A DNA stretch of 64,000 bases from Gammaproteobacteria bacterium (lineage in GTDB: Bacteria > Pseudomonadota > Gammaproteobacteria > Steroidobacterales > Woeseiaceae). Both the position numbers and the translations under genes were made by a program. Within the stretch, counting starts at the first letter, position 1. Each line of letters opens with the position of its first letter. The stretch spans positions 48,944 through 112,943 of the forward strand of contig JAHEGH010000003.1 of NCBI GenBank assembly GCA_024639825.1. Direction: 5' to 3'. Below, in pieces: positions 27,154 to 36,157 of this stretch. The notes beneath the pieces are model-generated. The model ran no database searches and was not told the origin of the DNA. It worked only from the letters and a program-made list of their open reading frames with translations.

Positions 27154-28075
27154 CCAGACGATGCCATTGATCATCTATGTTCCCGGTCTGCTGCCGAAGC
27201 CGGAACCCGAGAAACACCGTGAGGCCTTATTGCGCTGTCTGCTCGCGGGACTGCGGCGCGTCGACGTCGAGGTCGCGCATGCGGTTGAAGCAAATGAGAG
27301 TGCCTTCGAGCTGGTCTCCTGGACCTATAATTTCTATCGCGAACATCGTGATATTTCGATCGATACAGAAGCCATCGCAGCGGTGATTGAACAGTGCGGG
27401 GCTAGTCCAGCGGATGTTGCCGAAGCGACGTCATGGAGACGCAAGCTGGCGCGCTGGATCTATACGCTCGGCGACATGCTGCCGTTCCTGATTCCGCATG
27501 TCGCCAGCGAGCGTGTGGAAGTGCACCTTCGTGACCTGCTGCGTTACATCGGTGACGCCAACGGCGTTGCCGCCCATGCACGCCAGATGCTCAAGGTCCC
27601 GCTGCAGGGGGCTGCGGCCGGGCATCGGCCAGTGCTGCTGCTCGCCCACAGCATGGGGTCCGTTATTGCCTACGACAGTCTCTGGGAACTCAGCCACGAC
27701 GCACGTGATCGTGCGCAGGTCGACCTGTTGCTGACAATGGGCAGCCCGCTCGGTCAGCGCTACATGCAGAGACGTCTGAGGGGCGCCAACAAGTCAGGCT
27801 ACGGGCGCTATCCGGCCAATATCCGGCGGTGGAAAAATCTGGCGGCTGTTGGCGATCTGACCGCTCTTGATCGGAATCTTGGCAAAGACTTTGCCGAGAT
27901 GCTGGAGCTTGGACTTCTCGAAACCCTCGAGGATGAAGCTATCTTTAATTACTATCGATCGAACGGCGAACTCAATGTTCACGCCGAGTACGGATACCTT
28001 GTAAACGAAAAGACCGCGCGCACCATCGTGTCATGGTGGCGCGGTCTGGATATCGAGTCGCAGCTGTCTAGTTAG
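27146..28075 (+). CDS. Alpha/beta hydrolase-like protein
   Basis: A 309-residue protein. The nucleophile elbow LLAHSMGSVIAYD is clear, and LLTMGSPLGQRYMQRRLRG follows as in lipase-like hydrolases. The N-terminal strand PLIIYVPGLLP forms the oxyanion region. Substrate unknown. The start ATG 27146 lies inside the end of the HAD gene; frames open further upstream overlap that gene. It overlaps the 3' end of the OmpA-type gene on the other strand by 8 bp, tail to tail. Confidence 0.75.
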   Translation: MTDQTMPLIIYVPGLLPKPEPEKHREALLRCLLAGLRRVDVEVAHAVEANESAFELVSWTYNFYREHRDISIDTEAIAAVIEQCGASPADVAEATSWRRKLARWIYTLGDMLPFLIPHVASERVEVHLRDLLRYIGDANGVAAHARQMLKVPLQGAAAGHRPVLLLAHSMGSVIAYDSLWELSHDARDRAQVDLLLTMGSPLGQRYMQRRLRGANKSGYGRYPANIRRWKNLAAVGDLTALDRNLGKDFAEMLELGLLETLEDEAIFNYYRSNGELNVHAEYGYLVNEKTARTIVSWWRGLDIESQLSS

Positions 28076-29534
28076 ACTCCAGGTTCGGCTTGATCACGAT
28101 GTCGATGCGACGGTTGCGAGCGCGGCCAGCAGCCGTCTCATTGCTGGCGACGGGGCGCGTTTCGCCATAACCCGTTGCGATCAGGCGGTACGTCGGGATG
28201 CGCATTGCATTAATCATGTATTGCTGCACCGATTCGGCACGCTCCTGTGACAGCACCTGGTTCAGGTCGTCACCACCGTGCGAATCCGTGTGACCTTCAA
28301 TAATCAATTCGCTGCGCGGGAAAATATCGATCGCTTTCTCGACCTTGCCGAGCAAGTCGAAGTTCGCGGATTTGATCTGCGATGCGCCGCTGTCAAAGCT
28401 CAGCCCTACCAGTCGCAGGATGACAGTATTGCCCTGACGGAATACACGTGCTTCTTCTGACCCAAACAATTTCTCGACCTGTTCGAACTGCTGCTTGACG
28501 CGAGCCTGTGCTTCAAGACGCTGAACGAGTGCGGCGCGTTCGGCGGTCGCACCGCCCAGGCGTTCGTCGAGTGCTCGCAACTCTTCTTCCATGTCGGCGA
28601 TGCGGATATCGCTCTCAGCCTTTTCCTGCTGCAGGGCCTGTAGCTCGTTTGCCTGGTTCTCGAAATACGCGACCAGTTTTGCGGTCAGGCTGGCCGGACC
28701 GGCTTCCATGTCTGGCTGCACGTCCGCCACGCCCGAAATTTGTCGAAGCGGGTCCTCCCACTGTAGAACGAGCTGCTCGGCGGTAAGGTCCTTGTCCCGG
28801 ACCTTGCGGACGACCTCGGAAAGGTAGATGGCGTGTTTCGCCTCGTAGTTGGCTCGGCGTGCAAGGCTGCGAGGCAGGTCAGTGTCGTAGCGATTCTCGC
28901 TGAGTTCGCGCTCGGCGTCAGCCAGAAGCTGCTTCGCGTTGCCCAGCGTAATGGGCGCATAACGCCCAACGCGGGCGCGATCGGCATCGGCCAGCAGACG
29001 GCGCGTCTCCGAGAGGTATTGCGCCTTGATGGCGACCAATTCCGCTTCGCGGTACAGGGTGGTTGCCTCAATATCACGGCGCTTGGCATTTTTCAGGTCG
29101 CCGCGCTCCATTAGCCGGATAGCCTCTGCGAACTTGCGCTGTGCCTGCGCCCACAGGTCCTGAGACAGGTCCGGTGCGCGGGCGTTAGCCGCATCCTGGC
29201 GGCTCTTCATGACTTGTGCCAGTGCCGTCCTTGCGAGTCGAGCCTTGTCGGCAGCGTCGTTCAGGTACTGGGTTGCATCCGCAGCATTCGAGCGCACGGT
29301 CTCGATATTGCGGCCACGCTGCAATGCGAGTTCAGCATCCGAGTATTCCTTCATGCCGCGCTCGTAGGTGCGTGGCGCCAGGAGTTTAGCGTCAGCTGTG
29401 TCAGCGGCCGCCTTGGCGGCGTCAGCTTCCTTAAAGAAAGTATTGCGTAGCTCGTTCTGAGCGTAGCCCTGGCCGGCGGCAAGCAGTACCAGCCCTGCGA
29501 CGACGAGTTTCACGAAATGGGTTTTCGCAACCAT
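28068..29534 (-). CDS. OmpA-family envelope protein with DUF4398-like region
   Basis: A 488-residue exported protein. The signal peptide ends near GQGYAQ. Residues ~30-210 are Ala/Arg/Glu-rich helices resembling DUF4398, followed by a coiled coil (~290-350), and a C-terminal OmpA peptidoglycan-binding domain (ELIIEGHTDSHGGDDLNQVL with the Asp and Arg that bind diaminopimelate, NRRIDIVI). It should anchor the outer membrane or a periplasmic partner to peptidoglycan. It is preceded by a 250-bp gap and is monocistronic. Confidence 0.88.
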   Translation of the reverse strand: MVAKTHFVKLVVAGLVLLAAGQGYAQNELRNTFFKEADAAKAAADTADAKLLAPRTYERGMKEYSDAELALQRGRNIETVRSNAADATQYLNDAADKARLARTALAQVMKSRQDAANARAPDLSQDLWAQAQRKFAEAIRLMERGDLKNAKRRDIEATTLYREAELVAIKAQYLSETRRLLADADRARVGRYAPITLGNAKQLLADAERELSENRYDTDLPRSLARRANYEAKHAIYLSEVVRKVRDKDLTAEQLVLQWEDPLRQISGVADVQPDMEAGPASLTAKLVAYFENQANELQALQQEKAESDIRIADMEEELRALDERLGGATAERAALVQRLEAQARVKQQFEQVEKLFGSEEARVFRQGNTVILRLVGLSFDSGASQIKSANFDLLGKVEKAIDIFPRSELIIEGHTDSHGGDDLNQVLSQERAESVQQYMINAMRIPTYRLIATGYGETRPVASNETAAGRARNRRIDIVIKPNLESN

Positions 29535-29680
29535 GTTTTGGATCCCTCACGGTGTTGCCGGTCCGAAATCCGCCCAAGCGAAGGCAGATGAAGCCCGATA
29601 TTACATATGCGGCAAGGCGAAATCTGTGCGCCGTGTCCTTAAGTCCCTGATTTTACGCTGACAGAGCGCAATTTCGCAGC

Positions 29681-29704
29681 AAATTAGTGACACAAGTCTA
29701 ATTT
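29681..29704. repeat. AT-rich inverted repeat in divergent gap
   Basis: AAATTAG (29681-29687) and CTAATTT (29698-29704) form a 7-bp inverted repeat with a 10-base spacer in the 29535-29783 gap between the OmpA-type gene and the small ORF. It may be a regulator site. Nothing else could be identified with confidence in this gap. Confidence 0.3.
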
Positions 29705-29783
29705 TTGCGCCAATCGTCCCTTTCACGGGCTTTTTGTGCTCTGGCTCACAGTCGGTTCAGGTTGGCACGGGTAATCTGAACCC

Positions 29784-29981
29784 ATGTCTGCCAAGTACTA
29801 CACGCAATTCATTCTCACTGACGCGGAATATCGCGGCGGTAACGAGTTTTGCGGGGTCGTCGAGCTGAATAGCCCTATGGCACAGGACTCCGACACGCAT
29901 GACATCGAAGCCATCCTGGCCCGCAACTTCGACCTGCGGCAGAGCGCGGTCAAGTTAGTTAGCTGGTCCAGGTTGCACTGA
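29784..29981 (+). CDS. Small hypothetical protein (65 aa)
   Basis: A 65-residue acidic to neutral protein without signal or membrane segment and not recognised. The composition (KYYTQFILTDAEY, EFCGVVELNSP, DIEAILARNFDLRQSAVKLV) is protein-like and looks like a compact alpha/beta fold. The ATG lies just after a TAATCT hexamer that could be a -10, so the leader could be very short. A good terminator follows it, which supports transcription in this orientation. Confidence 0.55.
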   Translation: MSAKYYTQFILTDAEYRGGNEFCGVVELNSPMAQDSDTHDIEAILARNFDLRQSAVKLVSWSRLH

Positions 29982-30017
29982 ACACTTCTGGCGCGTTGTA
30001 ACAGTTCCCCCTGACTC

Positions 30018-30041
30018 TCCCGGCTCCGGCCGGGATCTTTT
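30018..30041 (+). terminator. Rho-independent terminator before lipA
   Basis: Stem TCCCGGC / GCCGGGA (30018-30024 with 30029-30035), four-base loop, followed by TCTTTTT. It ends the transcript of the 65-residue ORF and lies 48 bp before the lipA ATG. Confidence 0.75.
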
Positions 30042-30088
30042 TATGCGACAATGCTGCCCCCGAAAATTCAGCAGCAAGCCAATAACGC

Positions 30089-31093
30089 ATGAGCAAGGCA
30101 GACGAAAAACTCCGTAGCATCCCCGTCGTCCAGAGTGGCAGCAAGTACAAGACCGACGCAGGTTTCTCGGCCATCAAGAACGGCCAGAAGCAGGGGCGCG
30201 AGTCCGCGCCGCTCCTTCGTGGCGACAAGCCCAAGTGGCTGCGCGCACAGATGCCGTCGGGTAAGGGTTACTCGGGAACCCGCCAGATCGTGCACGAGCA
30301 CAGGCTGAGTACCGTCTGCGAAGAATCGATGTGTCCGAATATCGGTGAGTGCTGGAACGCCGGCACTGCGACGATCATGGTGCTCGGTTCCGTGTGCACG
30401 CGAGCGTGTCGTTTTTGCGCTGTTGATACCGGTAACCCTAAAGGCTGGCTGGATGCCGATGAGCCGGCGAATACCGGCAAAGCGGTCAAACTCATGGGGC
30501 TCGAGTATGTGGTTATCACATCGGTTGATCGCGACGATCTTGACGATGGCGGGGCTTCCCACTACGCCGAGTGCGTGCGAGAGATCAAGAAGCTGAACCC
30601 GAAGACCGCCGTCGAAGCGCTTACGCCGGACTTTAATGGGGTTATGGAGCACGTCGAGCTCGTGGTCGACTCAGGCCTCGAAGTGTTTGCGCAAAACGTT
30701 GAGACTGTGCAGCGACTGACGCACCCGGTGCGCGACCCGCGCGCGAGCTACCAACAAACGATCGCCGTTCTTAAGCATGCCAAGACACACCGGCCCGACG
30801 TTCTGACCAAGACGAGCCTCATGCTGGGTCTCGGCGAGCGCGATGCGGAAATTCTCAGGACAATGGATGATTTACGCGACGCAAATGTGGACATTCTGAC
30901 GCTGGGTCAGTATCTGCGCCCCACACCGAATCATCTGCCGGTCGAACGCTATGTGTCGCCGGAGGAGTTTGACGCGTACCGTCAGGAAGGACTCGAGCGA
31001 GGGTTTGTCGAAGTCGTTGCAGGCCCGATGGTGCGCTCAAGCTACCGTGCCGAGCAGGTGCTGCAAAAAAACAACGTCGGTATCGCAGTCTAG
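30089..31093 (+). CDS. lipA: Lipoyl synthase
   Basis: A 334-residue radical-SAM enzyme that inserts two sulfurs into protein-bound octanoyl groups. Both clusters are complete: auxiliary cluster cysteines C77, C82 and C88 ([14 protein letters not shown]), and the SAM cluster C103, C107, C110 in CTRACRFC. The C-terminal RSSYRAEQV supplies the serine ligand of the auxiliary cluster. It is usually near lipB; here the neighbour is sohB. It begins after a terminator and so has its own promoter, which I cannot locate. Confidence 0.97.
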   Translation: MSKADEKLRSIPVVQSGSKYKTDAGFSAIKNGQKQGRESAPLLRGDKPKWLRAQMPSGKGYSGTRQIVHEHRLSTVCEESMCPNIGECWNAGTATIMVLGSVCTRACRFCAVDTGNPKGWLDADEPANTGKAVKLMGLEYVVITSVDRDDLDDGGASHYAECVREIKKLNPKTAVEALTPDFNGVMEHVELVVDSGLEVFAQNVETVQRLTHPVRDPRASYQQTIAVLKHAKTHRPDVLTKTSLMLGLGERDAEILRTMDDLRDANVDILTLGQYLRPTPNHLPVERYVSPEEFDAYRQEGLERGFVEVVAGPMVRSSYRAEQVLQKNNVGIAV

Positions 31094-31120
31094 CGATAGC
31101 CGTATAACTACGAGGAAATC

Positions 31121-32140
31121 ATGGCTGAGTTTTTTGCCGAGTACGGACTTTTCTTGCTGAAAGCCATCACGATCGTCATTGCGATCGTTGTGGTGATCGT
31201 CGTCGCCGCGTCTGCCGGGCGAAAGGCGTCTCATGAGGGTCTCGAGGTCGAGGACCTGAATAAGAAGTTCAAGACACTGGCCAACACGCTGCGTGACGCC
31301 GTGTCGAGCAAAGACCAACAGAAGAAGGCGGCGAAGCAACGCAAAAAGGAGGACAAGGCTGCCAGGAAGGAGTCGTCTGAACGCCCGCGCAGTTTCGTCA
31401 TCGATTTCAAGGGTGACCTGAAGGCGAGTGCCGTTGCGTCATTGCGCGAAGAAGTCAGTGCGATCCTGGATGTTGCGGGCGGAGACGATGAAGTGATCGT
31501 GCGTCTCGAGAATCATGGCGGTATGGTGCATGAGCATGGCCTCGCTGCATCGCAGCTCTCGAGAATTCGCGACCGCGGTATCCCGCTCGTAGTGTGTGTC
31601 GACAAGGTGGCCGCCAGTGGTGGTTACCTGATGGCCTGCGTCGCGTCCAAGATTTACGCCGCGCCGTTTGCGATTATTGGTTCGATCGGCGTACTCGCAC
31701 AGCTCCCCAACTTCAATCGATTGCTTGACAGCCACGGCGTGGATTTCGAGCAGATCACGGCCGGCAAGCACAAGCGTACCGTCACGATGTTTGGCAAGAA
31801 CACCGATGAGGACAGGGCGAAGCTAAAAGAAGAACTCGAGGATGTGCACACGCTGTTCAAGGACGCCATCGCGAAATACCGCAGCGAGCTCGATCTCGAG
31901 AAGGTCGCCACGGGGGAGCACTGGTATGGCACGCGTGCCCTGGACCTGGGCCTCACCGATGAGATCAGCACCAGCGACGAGCTGCTGAACCAAAAGGCGC
32001 AGGATCGGGACCTCTACCGCATTGAATACAAGATCAAGCAGCCGCTGCAGAAGCGCCTGATGGGTAACGTCGATAGTGCGATCGAAAAGGCCCACGCAGC
32101 CGGCTGGCGCCGTAAAGTTGAATCCCGCCTGCCGCGTTAA
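31121..32140 (+). CDS. sohB: Inner-membrane protease SohB (S49 family)
   Basis: A 339-residue protein with one N-terminal helix (~11-31), a Lys/Glu-rich linker (~55-88) and a signal-peptide-peptidase-A type S49 domain. The nucleophile Ser lies in DKVAASGGYLMA, and the general-base lysine region is KHKRTVTMFG. SohB in E. coli was found as a suppressor of degP loss. It starts 27 bp after lipA and probably shares its transcript. Confidence 0.92.
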   Translation: MAEFFAEYGLFLLKAITIVIAIVVVIVVAASAGRKASHEGLEVEDLNKKFKTLANTLRDAVSSKDQQKKAAKQRKKEDKAARKESSERPRSFVIDFKGDLKASAVASLREEVSAILDVAGGDDEVIVRLENHGGMVHEHGLAASQLSRIRDRGIPLVVCVDKVAASGGYLMACVASKIYAAPFAIIGSIGVLAQLPNFNRLLDSHGVDFEQITAGKHKRTVTMFGKNTDEDRAKLKEELEDVHTLFKDAIAKYRSELDLEKVATGEHWYGTRALDLGLTDEISTSDELLNQKAQDRDLYRIEYKIKQPLQKRLMGNVDSAIEKAHAAGWRRKVESRLPR

Positions 32141-32233
32141 TGGTGGAACTGGTATCCGGCGGGCTGGTCGAACTTTGAGCAGGTCAGTGATCTGCCGAAA
32201 CGTTATAATCCTGCCAGGTTTCCGGGAGTTCCC

Positions 32234-33070
32234 ATGAGCACGTATCGAATTTCATCGCTGGTCCCGTTGGTCTTAGCGGCTTTTCTGCTGTCATCCTGCG
32301 CGTCCGCCCCGACGCAGCAATCAAGAGCCGAAATGGAGTCTGAGGCTAACCGGGCGTTCAACCAGATGCGGGCCAGCATGCCGCTGGTGACGGACAGAGA
32401 GACCATCGATTTCGTTGCCTGCGTGGCGCAGGCTGTTGTGGAGGTGCTGGAGCCCCCCTATAACGACATCGAGTGGGAGTTGGCAATATTCGAAAGCGAG
32501 TCGGTCAACGCCTTTGCTATGCCGGGCGGCAAGATCGGCGTCCTGAGCGGCATCCTCAAGGTCACTGAAAACGAACACCAGCTGGCAACCGTGATCGGAC
32601 ACGAGATCGCGCATGTGACGGCCAATCATTCTGCTGATCGCGCGATGAATTCTGACATGACGCGAATCGGCATTAATGTGGCTTCAGTTATTCTCGGCGG
32701 CGGGTATTCGGGTGCGACGTATACGGCGCAGCAGGCCCTGGCGGCCGGTGCGGCATTCGGCATCAGCCTGCCCTACAAGCGTGGCCAGGAAACCGAAGCC
32801 GACGTTATCGGTCTCGAGTACATGGCGCGCGCCGGCTTTGATCCACGTGAGTCGGTACCACTTTGGCAGCGCATGGATGCGGGCGCCGAAAACCGCCCCG
32901 CAGAATTCCTGTCCACTCACCCTGCGAGCGAAACGCGGATCGAGAACCTGGTCAACGAGTGGCAGAAGACGCTGCCCCTTTACAACCAGGCGCAGGTAGA
33001 AGGCCGTAAGCCTGACTGCGGTGGCGCAAGCCCGCGCTTCGTCAAGAAGACCGAGCAAGAGGGCACTTGA
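32234..33070 (+). CDS. M48 family lipoprotein metalloprotease
   Basis: A 278-residue lipoprotein (lipobox LSSC, Cys22) with the zinc site H123-E-I-A-H127 and the downstream ETEADVIGLEYMARAG supplying the glutamate ligand. It resembles LoiP/YcaL-type periplasmic proteases that act in outer-membrane protein quality control. It is 93 bp after sohB. Its stop overlaps the TTG start of the L,D-transpeptidase gene by 4 bp (TTGA), so the two are translationally coupled. Confidence 0.92.
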   Translation: MSTYRISSLVPLVLAAFLLSSCASAPTQQSRAEMESEANRAFNQMRASMPLVTDRETIDFVACVAQAVVEVLEPPYNDIEWELAIFESESVNAFAMPGGKIGVLSGILKVTENEHQLATVIGHEIAHVTANHSADRAMNSDMTRIGINVASVILGGGYSGATYTAQQALAAGAAFGISLPYKRGQETEADVIGLEYMARAGFDPRESVPLWQRMDAGAENRPAEFLSTHPASETRIENLVNEWQKTLPLYNQAQVEGRKPDCGGASPRFVKKTEQEGT

Positions 33071-34212
33071 GAGTCCGTCTCGCATTATTCCTGCTGCCAC
33101 TCCTGGCGCTCGGTGGATGCGCGACGTTTGATGACCTGTGGTCGTCGGTCAGCAAGGGCGGTGACGCAAAGGCGGTTCCTTTCGACCAGCGTCCGGTCCA
33201 GGAGCCGCTGGATCCCAACATATTCTTTATCGAATCAGCCGGCCAGACGGTGGTGGGCGAACCGCAGGTGGTCTTCGCACGCGACGAAGATACGTTATCG
33301 GATCTCGCACGTAACTACGGACTTGGCTACGACGAAATAATTGCAGCCAATCCCGGCGTGGATCCCTGGTTACCGGGTGAAGGAACGCCAATTCTTTTGC
33401 CGACGCAGTACGTGCTGCCGAACGTTGAACGACGTGGCGTGATCCTTAATATCGCAACCAAGCGCCTGTTCTACTTTCCGGTTGTGACGGAAGGTGAGCT
33501 GCAGCAAGTCCAGACGTACCCGATTGGTATTGGTCGCGTCGGTTGGGAAACGCCGCTGGGTGAAACCACTGTTGTATCGAAAGCAAAGAATCCGCACTGG
33601 TGGGTGCCAGCCTCGGTGAGGCGTGAGCATGCGGAGATGGGCAATCCGCTGCCGTCTGTCGTTCCGCCAGGTCCCGATAACCCACTCGGGAACCGCGTTC
33701 TCAAGCTGGATATGCCCGGATACCTGATTCACGGCACGAATGCGCCTTATGGCGTCGGTATGCGCGTCAGTCACGGCTGCGTGCGCCTGTATCCGGAGAA
33801 CATCGAAGTTCTCTACGCGCTGGTCGACGTGGGTGAAGTGGTGACGATCATCAATGAGCCCTACCAGTTCGGGCAGCGTGACGGGGCATTGTATTTTGAA
33901 GCGCACACGCCGCTTGCTGACGACACGGTGCCGGCGGAAGAGCGACTGGCACAGCTGGTCGACGGACAGGTCGATGCTGAAGGGCAGCCGCTAAATGAGC
34001 ACCTGCGAAACTACATCAGCGAAGTCGCAGGCACGCCTCTGGGCGTTCCTGTCGGTGTCATCTATTACGATCCGGCCGAATACATGGTGCGGGCACGCGT
34101 GGTGCACAACACCGTGGAAGCAGACCCTAACGCGCCGACCCTGACCGAAGTCCGCGAGATGATGGAAGAGGTTGAGGCTGAAGCAGAAGCGTTCGCTGGA
34201 GGCGGCGAGTAG
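33067..34212 (+). CDS. L,D-transpeptidase lipoprotein with LysM
   Basis: A 381-residue lipoprotein (lipobox LGGC, Cys18). A LysM domain (~75-118, DLARNYGLGYDEIIAANPGV) precedes a YkuD catalytic domain with HGTNAPYGVGMRVSHGCVRL, whose His and Cys are the catalytic pair. It resembles E. coli YbiS/ErfK, which attach Braun lipoprotein to or crosslink peptidoglycan. A C-terminal Glu-rich tail (~360-381) is extra. The TTG start overlaps the M48 stop, coupling two envelope enzymes. Confidence 0.93.
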   Translation: MRVRLALFLLPLLALGGCATFDDLWSSVSKGGDAKAVPFDQRPVQEPLDPNIFFIESAGQTVVGEPQVVFARDEDTLSDLARNYGLGYDEIIAANPGVDPWLPGEGTPILLPTQYVLPNVERRGVILNIATKRLFYFPVVTEGELQQVQTYPIGIGRVGWETPLGETTVVSKAKNPHWWVPASVRREHAEMGNPLPSVVPPGPDNPLGNRVLKLDMPGYLIHGTNAPYGVGMRVSHGCVRLYPENIEVLYALVDVGEVVTIINEPYQFGQRDGALYFEAHTPLADDTVPAEERLAQLVDGQVDAEGQPLNEHLRNYISEVAGTPLGVPVGVIYYDPAEYMVRARVVHNTVEADPNAPTLTEVREMMEEVEAEAEAFAGGGE

Positions 34213-34240
34213 TCCGGCAATTCATCGACCGTATAGGCGA

Positions 34241-34277
34241 TCGTAGAAGCATCGCAACGAGCGTGTTGCTCCTACGA
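34241..34277. repeat. GTAGGAGC-type imperfect palindrome between convergent genes
   Basis: Arms TCGTAGAAGCA (34241-34251) and TGCTCCTACGA (34267-34277) pair with one mismatch around a 15-base centre that contains a second small stem. The minus-strand arm reads CGTAGGAGCA, the common head of one REP family in gammaproteobacteria. It lies where the transpeptidase and the 99-residue ORF converge, and overlaps the stop of the latter, so it may act as a bidirectional terminator. Confidence 0.6.
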
Positions 34278-34571
34278 TAATTTTGACTGATTGTTACTTG
34301 TGGTTGTTTTCTTCGGCGTCGTTACGAGATGGACACGACCGTGCTTGCCTCTGTGCCGTTCGTTCAATTGGGCAACAATCTCCTCCACCGCCCCGGTCAC
34401 TACGTTGAGACTTCCTTGCCGGTAGCCCCGAATGTTGTTGCTGCCACCAAACGCGATCACGTAGCGATGCCAGTTAGAGCCTTCAGCGCCGGGCGGAGGC
34501 TCAATTCGCCGTACGGATACCATTTCGTAGGATTGTCGCCCTTCTGGGAGATCTTCAGTCATCCACGTCAC
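34272..34571 (-). CDS. Small hypothetical protein (99 aa)
   Basis: A 99-residue protein, not recognised. The core (WHRYVIAFGGSNNIRGYRQG and VTGAVEEIVAQLNERH) reads like a genuine folded domain, and the basic C-terminus HLVTTPKKTTTSNNQSKLS is less so, possibly because the repeat at 34241-34277 supplies the end. The start may be ATG 34571 or the ATG three codons later. The intergenic space 34572-34773 before yceI shows nothing else. Confidence 0.5.
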   Translation of the reverse strand: MTWMTEDLPEGRQSYEMVSVRRIEPPPGAEGSNWHRYVIAFGGSNNIRGYRQGSLNVVTGAVEEIVAQLNERHRGKHGRVHLVTTPKKTTTSNNQSKLS

Positions 34572-34773
34572 TATAGAACGAGTTGGGCTGCAATGCTTGG
34601 AAATGTCCGTTTCTGGCTAGTTTTCATCACTCGCCAGTCCTCGCACCCTGCGGATTGCCACGTGGAACGCAAGTGGGATGCCCAACACTGGCCCGACGAC
34701 TGCCCGTTTCAAATTGAAACAATTCCGCGAGCTAACACGGTGTAGGGTATGCGGCTATAGCAAGGAGACAAAC

Positions 34774-35367
34774 ATGCGTAACCTCATCCGTTCATTCTGT
34801 GCCGCGACGCTGCTCGCTTTGCCTTTTAGCGTTTCGGCAGATCTGTCCGACGTGCCGTCCGGCGAGTACACGCTCGACAGCACGCACGGCTACATCACGT
34901 TTACCTATAGCCACCTGGGTTTCTCTAACCCGCGCCTGGGCTTTAACCGCTTTGACACGAAGCTTCAGCTTGACAGCAGCAACCCCGAGAACAGCACGGT
35001 CGAGGTCACGATCGACGCATCGAGCATCGATAGCCGTGTCGCGGAGTTCAATGAACATCTGACGGGCAGCGATTTCTTCAATACGACCGAGTACCCGACC
35101 ATCACCTTCAAATCGACTCAGGTCGAGGCCGCGGACGAGAACACGTTCGAGGTCACCGGCGACCTGACGATCCTTGGGAAAACGAAGCCCGTTACGCTAA
35201 CCACGACGATCAACAAGGCCGCCAACCATCCGATGCGGGACCTGCCCACGGTCGGCGTCTCGGCGTCGGCCAAGCTGCTGCGATCGGAGTGGGGGCTCGG
35301 CGCCTACGTCCCGGCCGTCAGTGACGAAGTGGAGCTCTCGATCGAAGTAGAGTTGCTGTCACAGTAG
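34774..35367 (+). CDS. YceI family periplasmic protein
   Basis: A 197-residue exported protein: signal peptide (LIRSFCAATLLALPFSVSA), then the YceI lipocalin-like barrel (YTLDSTHGYITFTYSHLGFS, ITFKSTQVE, GDLTILGKTKPVTL, RSEWGLGAYVP). Family members bind isoprenoid chains such as ubiquinone in the periplasm. AAGGAG 7 bases before the ATG fixes the start; the longer open frame begins in the spacer. It appears monocistronic. Confidence 0.93.
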   Translation: MRNLIRSFCAATLLALPFSVSADLSDVPSGEYTLDSTHGYITFTYSHLGFSNPRLGFNRFDTKLQLDSSNPENSTVEVTIDASSIDSRVAEFNEHLTGSDFFNTTEYPTITFKSTQVEAADENTFEVTGDLTILGKTKPVTLTTTINKAANHPMRDLPTVGVSASAKLLRSEWGLGAYVPAVSDEVELSIEVELLSQ

Positions 35368-35592
35368 TCCGGTCTTCGCGGCCATTAATCTCCAAGAAGC
35401 CGACGAACAAACAGGCACCCAATATGGCAGGAGAACATTCAGAGTCTAAACGAAGCGTATTTTCGCCAGGCGCTGATGGCCCCGGTAAATCGGACCTCAT
35501 GATCAGGGAATAATCGGACTGGGATCAGGTCTTTTTGCGGGGGCTACGCCACCCTGAGTCTGACTTGCAGAAATGCAGACTGAGGAAAGGGC

Positions 35593-35916
35593 ATGAGGAA
35601 AATTATATTGACCGGCCTGGCAATCATGCTGGCTGCCTGCGGAGAAAGCGACGGAAATGCAGGCACAGACCTTCTGACCAGCAACGACTCCACTATGGTG
35701 CAGTGCACAATCTATTACGACGGTTTTTTTTGGGGCCGCTGCCCAGGTAATAGCTACATATCATCCAGAGCAAACCAACCAGTATTTACATCTCTGGAAG
35801 ATTGTTTGATTGCCAAGGAGATTGAGATAATTAATGACCCATACACTTGGGACGATAGCCAGGAAGACCGGGATCGTGGTTGGGCAGACCAGCTCTACTG
35901 TACGACGCCGCTTTAG
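35593..35916 (+). CDS. Small orphan lipoprotein (107 aa)
   Basis: A 107-residue lipoprotein with lipobox LAAC (Cys16), not recognised otherwise. The mature part has four cysteines (Cys38, Cys50, Cys70, Cys103), aromatic clusters (YYDGFFWGR, YTWDDSQ) and an acidic end. GAGGAAAGG upstream is a good ribosome site. The gene is around 48% GC against about 60% nearby, and sits in a 790-bp space between yceI and the GST gene. Together these suggest recent acquisition. Confidence 0.7.
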   Translation: MRKIILTGLAIMLAACGESDGNAGTDLLTSNDSTMVQCTIYYDGFFWGRCPGNSYISSRANQPVFTSLEDCLIAKEIEIINDPYTWDDSQEDRDRGWADQLYCTTPL

Positions 35917-36014
35917 GCGATAGGAATGCCGTGCCAAAGCCTCGACGTCACCGTTCGAGACGCTGGTAACCGGAGACATTTCTGACGAGGAGACTATTGG
36001 GCCGGATTCCAGAA

Positions 36015-36058
36015 TTGACTGGGATGGAACTGACTTAAGCGATGCCAGACCCAGTCAA
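36015..36058. repeat. Inverted repeat downstream of the orphan lipoprotein
   Basis: Perfect 9-bp arms TTGACTGGG (36015-36023) and CCCAGTCAA (36050-36058) with a 26-base spacer. The 9-mer GACTGGGAT at its left end also occurs at 35518-35526, upstream of the lipoprotein gene in the same orientation, so the gene is bracketed by a short direct repeat. There is no T-run for a terminator. The rest of 35917-36157 shows nothing definite. Confidence 0.4.
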
Positions 36059-36157
36059 CCCAGGTGAGAAGTAAGGGTCACAAGCGGCCCTTTTTAATTC
36101 CCTGAATTCGAACAGTTGAACGACCGCGACTGCGTGATTTAGCCAGGAAGACTGCTG

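Noticed and set aside
34329..34745. 138-codon plus-strand open frame before yceI
   Set aside because: Crosses the minus-strand 99-residue ORF and spacer; no ribosome site and Cys/His/Trp-rich non-protein-like composition.
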